Assembly (NCBI GenBank): GCA_002508635.1
Contig: DACO01000037.1
Span: forward strand, 1,119-6,256
Direction of reading: 5' to 3'
DNA length: 5,138 nt
DNA from: Methanolobus sp. UBA118
GTDB lineage: Archaea; Halobacteriota; Methanosarcinia; Methanosarcinales; Methanosarcinaceae
How positions within the stretch are numbered: position 1 is the first letter of the stretch; every line of letters begins with the position of its first letter. The position numbers were made by a program, and so were the translations under genes. The notes below the pieces were generated by a model. That model searched no databases, had not been told where the DNA came from, and saw only the letters and a program-made list of their open reading frames with translations. Of the stretch, positions 1-4,519 are shown in pieces.

Positions 1-23
1 CTGAAATAAGTGCTCAGGGAGGA

Positions 24-44
24 ATCGGGTGCATTGCACCCGAT
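24..44. repeat. Perfect 21-bp palindrome
   Basis: Two 10-base arms (ATCGGGTGCA and its exact reverse complement) surround a single central T at position 34. It is GC-rich in an otherwise AT-rich stretch. As RNA it could form a 9-bp stem with a 3-base loop; as DNA it has the symmetry expected of a dimeric regulator site. No T-run follows it, so a classical terminator is not supported. Its role is unknown and it lies about 250 bases ahead of the first gene. Confidence 0.6.
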
Positions 45-58
45 AATCTAGAGCCTGC

Positions 59-117
59 GTGCACATTCAAGACAACGAGGTAAACTGCGTACATTCATAT
101 TATAATTGAATGTGCAC
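59..117. repeat. 12-bp perfect inverted repeat with 35-base spacer
   Basis: GTGCACATTCAA at 59-70 is exactly reverse-complemented at 106-117. Inside the spacer, ACATTCA at 91-97 repeats part of the left arm and can pair with 107-113 instead, so the right arm has two mutually exclusive partners. This could be an RNA switch-like leader, a pair of operator half-sites or a remnant of a small mobile element. The sequence alone does not decide. Confidence 0.55.
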
Positions 118-120
118 TGA

Positions 121-146
121 TGTTACAAACTACCAGCTTTGTAACA
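121..146. repeat. 9-bp inverted repeat (TGTTACAAA / TTTGTAACA)
   Basis: Perfect 9-base arms at 121-129 and 138-146 enclose an 8-base loop. Each arm carries the hexamer TGTTAC/GTAACA, which recurs at 207-212 and 262-267 and once ahead of the second cassette (4255-4260). It may be a regulator-binding site or an RNA hairpin. Confidence 0.5.
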
Positions 147-230
147 CTATTTCTACTTGAATTTTCTTAGATAAATAGATTATGGATGCTTTTTCTAAGT
201 TTCAAAGTAACAAGACAGCAAAACCATTGT

Positions 231-246
231 CGAAAGATTAAAATAT
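231..246 (+). promoter_or_regulatory. BRE/TATA promoter of symporter cassette 1
   Basis: A purine-rich BRE-like CGAAA at 231-235 stands just ahead of a TATA box TTAAAATAT at 238-246. The usual archaeal spacing puts the transcription start near 266-270, giving a leader of about 25 bases that carries GGAG at 281-284, 8 bases before the ATG at 293. One GTAACA hexamer (262-267) would overlap the predicted start site, where a repressor could act. The start site is inferred, not observed. Confidence 0.55.
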
Positions 247-292
247 GCCCCATGTTAACCAGTAACATTACTACTTTTCAGGAGTTAGAAAA

Positions 293-415
293 ATGTTAGG
301 AATAGAGGACCCCAAAATATGGATCGCATACATATTATGCTTCCTGAGCGCGATAGGATGCATAATATACGGTGTATTAAACTGGAATAAAGGACAGGAC
401 GAGGAGGTCTGCTAA
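293..415 (+). CDS. Small single-span membrane protein, putative symporter accessory subunit (copy 1)
   Basis: This 40-residue protein has a short polar N-terminus (MLGIEDPK), one hydrophobic helix at about residues 9-31 with a GxxxxG-type face, and a charged tail NKGQDEEVC. Cysteines lie at 16, 23 and the last position. GGAG at 281-284 supports the ATG. Its TAA (413-415) shares one base with the symporter ATG, so the two are almost certainly co-translated. An almost identical protein precedes the second symporter at 4397, which is strong evidence that it is real and belongs to the transporter. Known parallels are small partners encoded beside SSS transporters, such as YjcH with ActP; this one is much smaller. 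I believe public annotation calls such proteins 'symporter small accessory protein', but could not check. A role in assembly or regulation of the symporter is inference. Confidence 0.88.
   Translation: MLGIEDPKIWIAYILCFLSAIGCIIYGVLNWNKGQDEEVC
401..408 (+). promoter_or_regulatory. Strong Shine-Dalgarno inside the small gene
   Basis: GAGGAGGT lies 6 bases before the symporter ATG at 415 and is formed by the codons for D-E-E-V near the end of the small protein. The ribosome-binding site and the acidic tail therefore constrain each other. The same octamer, at the same spacing, occurs at 4505-4512 in the second cassette. Confidence 0.85.
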
Positions 416-2013
416 TGGCAGTCAGTACACCGATCCTGGGTATTGCCGTAGTCATCTACATGATGGTAGTATTCTACCTGGGATGGCTGGGATATAAGCA
501 GACCAAAGACACTGACGACTACATGCTGGCAGGCAGAAAGATCAATCCGCTTGTCCTGGCACTGTCCTATGGTGCAGCGTTCATCAGTACATCAGCTATA
601 ATCGGTTTCGGAGGATATGCAGGAGCATTCGGCATGGGTGTGCTCTGGCTTGTGTTCATGAATATCTTTGTAGGCATATTCATAGCATTCGTACTCTTTG
701 GGTCAAGGACCAGACGTATGGGAGTAAATCTCGGAGCCGTTACCTTCCCGGAACTTGTGGGAAGAAGGTTCCAGTCCCGTTTCATACAGGGTTTTTCCGG
801 TGCACTGATCACCATATTCATGCCCCTTTACGCAGGCAGTGTACTGATCGGAGGGGCACGTTTCATGGAAACCGCCCTCAACATAGAATATAACAGTGCA
901 GTACTTATTCTCGCAGTTATTGTAGCCGCGTATGTTATTACAGGCGGACTTATCGCAGTCATGTATACCGATGCCCTTCAGGGCGGACTTATGTTCATCG
1001 GAATGGCTATCCTTTTCGTTCTGACATACGCCAGGCTTGGAGGAGTTGTGGAAGCACACCAGTCACTTACAAACATGGCTCATCTTGTGCCTGAGAACCT
1101 GGCTGCCATAGGACATACTGGCTGGACTTCAATGCCTGCATTCGGATCACCTGTGTGGTGGACACTGTTCTCTACAATAATACTTGGTGTTGGAATCGGA
1201 GTACTTGCACAGCCACAGCTTGCAGTACGTTTCATGACTGTTAGGAACACACGCTCGCTTAACAGAGCCGTACTCTCAGGAGGACCCTTCATCTTAATGA
1301 TGGCAGGAGTCGCTTATATCGTGGGTGCGCTTTCAAATGTATATTTCCTCGACACCCGAGGTATGATCTCACTTGAAGCTGCAGGTGGCAATATCGATGT
1401 TATCATGCCGGAATATATCAATAGTGCAATGCCGGACTACTTTGTTATCTTCTTCCTTCTGACCCTGCTTGCTGCTGCCATGTCGACACTGAGTTCCCAG
1501 TTCCATACCATGGGAACGGCCATCGGACATGATTTCTACCGGGAATTTATCATGAGGGGAAAGATAGGAAAAACAATAACCATCACAAGGGCAGGAATTG
1601 CTACAACAATACTTATCAGCGTGGTGCTCGCCTATATACTCCCTATCGGAATAATCGCAAGGGCAACAGCCATTTTCTTCGGACTCTGTGCAGCGGCCTT
1701 CCTACCGATGTATACAGGTGCACTCTTCTGGAAACGCATGAACAGGCAGGGAGCTACAGCAAGTCTGCTTGTGGGAACCTTTGCCAGTCTTTTCTGGCTT
1801 ACATTCGTGCATGCCAAGGAAGCTACCGCGCTGGGTATCAGTCAGGCCCTTTTCGGCGTTGATACAATACTCACCGGTACGTGGACAGTAGTTGATCCGA
1901 TCCTGGTTGCCACACCACTTGCATTCCTTACAGCAATAATCGTGAGCCTGGCAACAGAGCCTGATTCACAGGAGCATCTGGAAAAGTGCTATAGTCGGAA
2001 AAACAGCGAATAA
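415..2013 (+). CDS. Sodium/solute symporter, SSS family (PutP-like), complete
   Basis: This 532-residue integral membrane protein is of normal family length, with about 13 hydrophobic spans by eye (first at 6-26, last near 491-513). It should couple sodium entry to uptake of an organic solute. SSS hallmarks are visible: GGLIAVMYTDALQ (177-189), GIGVLAQPQLAVRFM (260-274) and AAAMSTLSSQ (353-362). Aligned by memory to E. coli PutP, the Na2-site positions are A54, I57, A354, S357 and T358, so sodium dependence is likely. PutP Asp55 is replaced by Phe56, which argues against simple transfer of the proline substrate. Residues 1-206 match the partial copy at 4519 at about 81 percent. The ATG has an ideal ribosome-binding site and overlaps the small gene. 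The substrate is unknown; amino acids, betaines or organic acids are all possible. The C-terminus is polar and acidic. Confidence 0.93.
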   Translation: MAVSTPILGIAVVIYMMVVFYLGWLGYKQTKDTDDYMLAGRKINPLVLALSYGAAFISTSAIIGFGGYAGAFGMGVLWLVFMNIFVGIFIAFVLFGSRTRRMGVNLGAVTFPELVGRRFQSRFIQGFSGALITIFMPLYAGSVLIGGARFMETALNIEYNSAVLILAVIVAAYVITGGLIAVMYTDALQGGLMFIGMAILFVLTYARLGGVVEAHQSLTNMAHLVPENLAAIGHTGWTSMPAFGSPVWWTLFSTIILGVGIGVLAQPQLAVRFMTVRNTRSLNRAVLSGGPFILMMAGVAYIVGALSNVYFLDTRGMISLEAAGGNIDVIMPEYINSAMPDYFVIFFLLTLLAAAMSTLSSQFHTMGTAIGHDFYREFIMRGKIGKTITITRAGIATTILISVVLAYILPIGIIARATAIFFGLCAAAFLPMYTGALFWKRMNRQGATASLLVGTFASLFWLTFVHAKEATALGISQALFGVDTILTGTWTVVDPILVATPLAFLTAIIVSLATEPDSQEHLEKCYSRKNSE

Positions 2014-2082
2014 GAAAAATAATACTTTCACTCCGCTTGGATCAGTACTTTATATTCAGAACATAAATTAGTATATAAGTGC

Positions 2083-2153
2083 GGGCATGATGCACACGCC
2101 CTACACGCTTCTGGGCGTGATGGATCAGCCTCTTCCCTCTTTATTTTTTCTTT
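2083..2153 (+). terminator. Long hairpin plus pyrimidine/T tract after symporter 1 (or a small RNA)
   Basis: The outer stem pairs 2083-2091 (GGGCaTGAT, one bulged A) with 2124-2131. After a small internal loop, the inner stem CACGCCC (2095-2101) pairs perfectly with GGGCGTG (2113-2119) around an 11-base loop, giving about 15 pairs including one G-U. Immediately after comes a tract from 2129 to 2153 that is all pyrimidine except one A and contains TTATTTTTTCTTT, which fits archaeal T-tract termination. A TATA-like box sits upstream at 2072-2079, so an independent small RNA is possible, but normal spacing would start it inside the hairpin. That makes a terminator or 3'-end stabiliser for the symporter mRNA the better reading. 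Confidence 0.6.
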
Positions 2154-2247
2154 GAGCAATTCATTCTCCTTTCTATTATCTAGTTTACTGACTTTGTATT
2201 AGAATCAAAAGGCAAGAAACAATGCTTCTTAGAAATGTATTGAGGAT

Positions 2248-2384
2248 TCTACTGAAAATATTATTGAAGAAAAGGGCTAGACTAAGTATACACAGCACGA
2301 TTGTAACGATCACATACTACAACATTATATATCCTTAAAAAACCCATATGGTTAAATTTTTGAATCTAAATTATTTTCAGTAGA
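2248..2384. repeat. 13-bp inverted repeat linking the intergenic region to the toxin gene end
   Basis: TCTACTGAAAATA at 2248-2260 is exactly reverse-complemented at 2372-2384, with a 111-base spacer. The right arm covers the last codons and stop of the PIN toxin, so the left arm is a plus-strand copy of the toxin gene's 3' end. It could be a small duplication scar or chance in AT-rich DNA. Confidence 0.4.
2337..2342 (-). terminator. T6 tract downstream of the toxin gene
   Basis: On the minus strand a run of six T follows CCATATGGG, 35 bases after the toxin stop codon. Archaeal polymerase often terminates at such runs, so this is a likely end of the toxin-antitoxin transcript. The short palindrome CCATATGG just before it is too small to count as a convincing stem. 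Confidence 0.4.
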
Positions 2385-2853
2385 TTGAAAGTGCCTCATC
2401 GGCACTGATTATCTCTATTCCTATTAACTGGTTGACCTTCTCTTTGATGCTTAACAATGATCGTTCATCCACTGTTGCAAGAGGAATAGCATACTGATAC
2501 GCAAGCACAACTATTGGAGCATCTTTTGGTTCTATACCCAGAGCAGTTGCCAGAACACAATATTCAGGACGGTTACGTACTTCTTCCAAAACCATCATTT
2601 CAAAATCAATAGGTGTAAATGTAGTTTTAACAAAAGGTTCTCTGAAAATAGACCATATCGCTGTTTGAAGTTGATCCAGGTCATGCTTTTCATTGTTAGC
2701 CTCTCTCAATACATTATTTACAACTTCTATTGCAATGTATGGAGAAACTACAGGTTTCAGATCACCCGACAGGACTTTCTTTATAAGCAAAATACATTTC
2801 TCATCAGTACCAAGAAAAGCGTGGATCCATACACAGGAATCCAGAACTATCAT
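2377..2853 (-). CDS. vapC: PIN-domain ribonuclease toxin, VapC family
   Basis: This 158-residue protein has a complete PIN-type acidic set: D5 in MIVLDSCVWI, E43 in the helix AIEVVNNVL, D111 in KDAPIV and D129 in TVDERSL. In this family these residues hold magnesium for cutting RNA, often tRNA or rRNA. It is somewhat longer than a typical VapC (about 130-140), with an extended middle helical region. The ATG shares one base with the stop of the upstream antitoxin gene, and AAGGAG (plus-strand 2859-2864) lies 5 bases ahead, so start and coupling are well supported. Antitoxin upstream and toxin downstream is the standard VapBC order, keeping antitoxin made first. All four acidic residues are present, so I expect an active nuclease; its RNA target cannot be predicted. 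Confidence 0.87.
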   Translation of the reverse strand: MIVLDSCVWIHAFLGTDEKCILLIKKVLSGDLKPVVSPYIAIEVVNNVLREANNEKHDLDQLQTAIWSIFREPFVKTTFTPIDFEMMVLEEVRNRPEYCVLATALGIEPKDAPIVVLAYQYAIPLATVDERSLLSIKEKVNQLIGIEIISADEALSIY

Positions 2854-3212
2854 TACTGCTCCTTAAGATCCTTGTGAGCCTGTGCATACTTCCTGTCAAC
2901 TGAATCACGTGTACTTTCAATGGAAGTATTCATTTCTTCTTTTGAAACACTCTCTCCCACGGATGTAAGCATTTCCAATGCCCTATCTGCCGATATTGGC
3001 TCCTTCCAGGCACAGCGCATAATATCAGCAGAATGGCTTGCTTCCCTGAACAGCTCTGCCCTTCTCTTGCCTAGGTCAAGATCTTCAAGGTAGTGAACTA
3101 TTGCTTTTTTCACAAGCTCTTCCCTTGAATGCGCATAGCCGTCTCTGACTCTTGAATCTACCCTGCGAGCCAGATATTCACCGATATTTACGTCTGCAAC
3201 AGTTCCTGACAT
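2853..3212 (-). CDS. vapB: Ribbon-helix-helix antitoxin, VapB-like
   Basis: This 119-residue protein fits a ribbon-helix-helix fold at its N-terminus: a beta strand near TVADVNI (4-10), helix GEYLARRVDSRVRD (11-24), a glycine turn at G25 and a second helix SREELVKKAIVHYLEDL (29-45). Such proteins bind DNA as dimers and repress their own operon. The charged region 46-119 would wrap and inhibit the PIN toxin encoded directly downstream with a one-base overlap. It is longer than most RHH antitoxins (about 70-90), the excess lying in the C-terminal part. No good Shine-Dalgarno precedes the ATG, but a TATA box about 30 bases upstream predicts an almost leaderless mRNA, which supports this start. 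The RHH and antitoxin role is inferred from pattern and neighbour; the exact subfamily is uncertain. Confidence 0.8.
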   Translation of the reverse strand: MSGTVADVNIGEYLARRVDSRVRDGYAHSREELVKKAIVHYLEDLDLGKRRAELFREASHSADIMRCAWKEPISADRALEMLTSVGESVSKEEMNTSIESTRDSVDRKYAQAHKDLKEQ

Positions 3213-3246
3213 CTAATGTATAGAATGTAGTCACCCTAAATATAAA
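3213..3246 (-). promoter_or_regulatory. Promoter and possible autoregulatory site of the toxin-antitoxin operon
   Basis: Read on the minus strand, TTTATATTTA (3237-3246) is a good TATA box. Usual spacing puts the transcription start at about 3216-3218, only a few bases ahead of the antitoxin ATG, so the message would be near-leaderless. Two copies of AATGTA on the plus strand (3215-3220 and 3224-3229) lie 9 bases apart over the predicted start, a spacing compatible with paired RHH dimers. The operator role is inference. Confidence 0.5.
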
Positions 3247-3284
3247 TTCTGCTTTTGAATCTATGACTTTATTTTTCGAAAATT

Positions 3285-4172
3285 TTACCTACCATAAGAC
3301 TTCCTCCTCGCTAAGAATAAAGAAGCAGTTATCAAAAACAGAAAAGTAAAAACAGATTGGAAACCAGGAGCTTTTTCGACATCCTTATCTGAGTCTTTTT
3401 CTGTATCTAGACTCGTTTCTTGTTCATCAACTAACATTGAATCACCAATATCTTCTTCGGTATTTTCTACATAATCTACAAAGTCACTTCCTTCTGTAGG
3501 TATGGTTTCAAAACCATAGTATCCACTATTATAAACAGCATCTTCACTAACGATTGAAGTGATATTTGTCTCATTAATTATTGTTTCATAGTACCAGGGT
3601 CTTAAATTTGAAGAAGCTGAATAATTATGAGAATATTTCTTGAGTATATTTATTGCATCTTGAGAATCAACATCTTCGTAAAAGAAAACTGCCAGCTTTA
3701 CCTCTCCATCTTCTGTTCTTGCCCAGGCAGGAACATCCAGACCATGTGTTCGATCATACTTATTCTCAACAGGTATTGGTCCCATCCAACGAAGCCCACT
3801 TTCGGCCGGAAGATCTGCAGGAGTTATATCCGCAGGCATTGAAACGATAAAGTTAGAGGCACCTCCCCCTTCAAGGAAAAGTACACCAAGATCTTCCAAC
3901 AACCTTACTTGTTCTTCGTTTGGAGTTGCGTAAAATTGCAGATATACATGCTTCCTTTCAGTTGCATTTTTCCCAGTCTCACTGGTTGCCTGAAGACCGT
4001 TTTTCTCTTGATTCTTTATGTTTTCACCGAACTCCATCGGCTGAGGCGTGAATTCTTCTCCGCCGTAACGCTCAAAAGTATACTTGTCTGAATTGTTCTC
4101 TTCTGCACCCGTAATTGAAACACATAGCACTAATACTAATGCAATGACCACTACACTGCCCTGACTTTTCAT
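3285..4172 (-). CDS. Secreted PGF-CTERM protein with two subtilase N-domain-like repeats, no protease domain
   Basis: This 295-residue protein starts with a signal peptide (hydrophobic 7-20, likely cut after TGA at 21-23; no lipobox around C17). It ends with an acidic linker (228-267), PGF at 269-271, a hydrophobic span and ARRK, the layout of PGF-CTERM proteins processed by archaeosortase A and left anchored at the cell surface. Residues 71-139 (KHVYLQFYATPNEEQ ... GLRWMGPIP) resemble the strand-helix-strand region before the catalytic domain in archaeal S8 peptidases. Residues 156-219 look like a divergent second copy. No Asp/His/Ser protease motifs follow. Sequons NNS, NAT, NYS, NET and NIT suggest N-glycosylation. 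The ATG has AAGGTG 7 bases ahead (plus-strand 4180-4185). Its function is unknown; a surface protein or free protease-inhibitor-like domain is conjecture. It is transcribed divergently from cassette 2. Confidence 0.8.
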   Translation of the reverse strand: MKSQGSVVVIALVLVLCVSITGAEENNSDKYTFERYGGEEFTPQPMEFGENIKNQEKNGLQATSETGKNATERKHVYLQFYATPNEEQVRLLEDLGVLFLEGGGASNFIVSMPADITPADLPAESGLRWMGPIPVENKYDRTHGLDVPAWARTEDGEVKLAVFFYEDVDSQDAINILKKYSHNYSASSNLRPWYYETIINETNITSIVSEDAVYNSGYYGFETIPTEGSDFVDYVENTEEDIGDSMLVDEQETSLDTEKDSDKDVEKAPGFQSVFTFLFLITASLFLARRKSYGR

Positions 4173-4228
4173 ATTCCCACACCTTTCAACCTCATACTCT
4201 GATTTTTTACCTAATAGTAGTAAAACTT

Positions 4229-4242
4229 TGTTTTATAAAACA
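4229..4242 (-). promoter_or_regulatory. Palindromic TATA box upstream of the secreted-protein gene
   Basis: TGTTTTATAAAACA is a perfect 14-bp palindrome with a TATA core. On the minus strand it would start transcription near 4210, leaving a leader of about 38 bases that contains AAGGTG. Being symmetric, it could also recruit TBP for plus-strand transcription, although a separate TATA box closer to cassette 2 exists. Confidence 0.45.
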
Positions 4243-4253
4243 GGTAAGAAACA

Positions 4254-4264
4254 TTGTTACTTTG
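4254..4264. promoter_or_regulatory. Shared 11-mer TTGTTACTTTG, inverted copy of a cassette 1 upstream element
   Basis: The same 11 bases occur reverse-complemented as CAAAGTAACAA at 203-213, ahead of cassette 1. Because both paralogous cassettes have it upstream, though in opposite orientations and at different distances, it may be a common regulator site. Chance similarity is not excluded. Confidence 0.3.
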
Positions 4265-4317
4265 GTTTTATAATTCAGCCTTCTCCCGTTGTGATCAAAG
4301 GCCGATTTCATTTCCAT

Positions 4318-4328
4318 AAATTTAAATA
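4318..4328 (+). promoter_or_regulatory. TATA promoter of symporter cassette 2
   Basis: AAATTTAAATA contains the best plus-strand TATA box in this gap (TTTAAATA, 4321-4328). The predicted start is near 4350, giving a leader of about 46 bases with GGAGATGA at 4386-4393 ahead of the ATG at 4397. A short CGTGAT/ATCACG inverted repeat (4335-4340 and 4361-4366) flanks the predicted start. Confidence 0.5.
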
Positions 4329-4396
4329 CTGGTGCGTGATAACACATAACACGGTAGAACATCACGATTTTTAATTAAGTAAAATGGAGATGAAAA

Positions 4397-4519
4397 ATGC
4401 TTGGAATTGATGACCCGCAGATATGGTTAGCATACATACTATGCTTCCTGAGTGCGATTGGCTGTATAATATACGGTGTAATAAACTGGAATAAAGGACA
4501 GGATGAGGAGGTCTGCTGA
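4397..4519 (+). CDS. Small single-span membrane protein, putative symporter accessory subunit (copy 2)
   Basis: This 40-residue paralogue of the protein at 293 differs only by E5D, K8Q, I11L and L29I, all mild changes. It keeps the hydrophobic helix (about 9-31), the cysteines at 16, 23 and 40, and the tail NKGQDEEVC. GGAG at 4386-4389 is 7 bases before the ATG. The stop is TGA (4517-4519) rather than TAA, yet the one-base overlap with the symporter ATG is preserved. Retention of such a short frame with mostly synonymous or conservative changes shows it is under protein-level selection. The small protein is better conserved between copies (90 percent) than its symporter (81 percent), which fits a common binding surface. 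The accessory role is inferred from pairing, not from a known fold. Confidence 0.88.
   Translation: MLGIDDPQIWLAYILCFLSAIGCIIYGVINWNKGQDEEVC
4505..4512 (+). promoter_or_regulatory. Strong Shine-Dalgarno inside the small gene (copy 2)
   Basis: GAGGAGGT sits 6 bases before the ATG at 4519, within the codons for the acidic tail, exactly as in cassette 1. It fixes the symporter start and points to translation of the pair from one message. Confidence 0.85.

Larger units (their letters stand above)
2014..2376. other. AT-rich convergent intergenic region
   Basis: This 363-base stretch separates the plus-strand symporter from the minus-strand toxin gene, so both transcripts should end here. It holds a TATA-like TATATAAG at 2072-2079, the hairpin and pyrimidine tract at 2083-2153, one arm of a 13-bp inverted repeat (2248-2260), a possible 38-codon reading frame (2222-2338, not called as a gene) and an A6 run at 2337-2342. 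I see no tRNA, rRNA or CRISPR in it. Confidence 0.7.

Noticed and set aside
3..83. Open frame entering from the left edge as the tail of an upstream gene
   Set aside because: The 26 codons run through the perfect palindrome, give an unremarkable peptide and cannot be told from chance. No gene is supported here.
182..241. 19-codon frame starting ATGGATGCT
   Set aside because: No ribosome-binding site, very short, and it overlaps the predicted BRE/TATA promoter of cassette 1.
703..1059. 118-codon minus-strand frame inside symporter 1
   Set aside because: It lies fully within a well-supported gene, with Cys/His-rich composition typical of an antisense shadow.
2083..2131. C/D-box guide RNA, because of ATGATG and GTGATGG
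   Set aside because: The C boxes are imperfect and no CTGA D box follows in the right place on the plus strand; the hairpin explains the sequence better.
2087..2155. 22-codon frame through the hairpin and T tract
   Set aside because: No ribosome-binding site, and its sequence is explained by the stem-loop and pyrimidine tract.
4106..4172. Lipoprotein signal in the secreted protein (Cys17)
   Set aside because: Residues before the Cys (LVL) do not form a lipobox, and a normal signal-peptidase site at TGA (21-23) is better.
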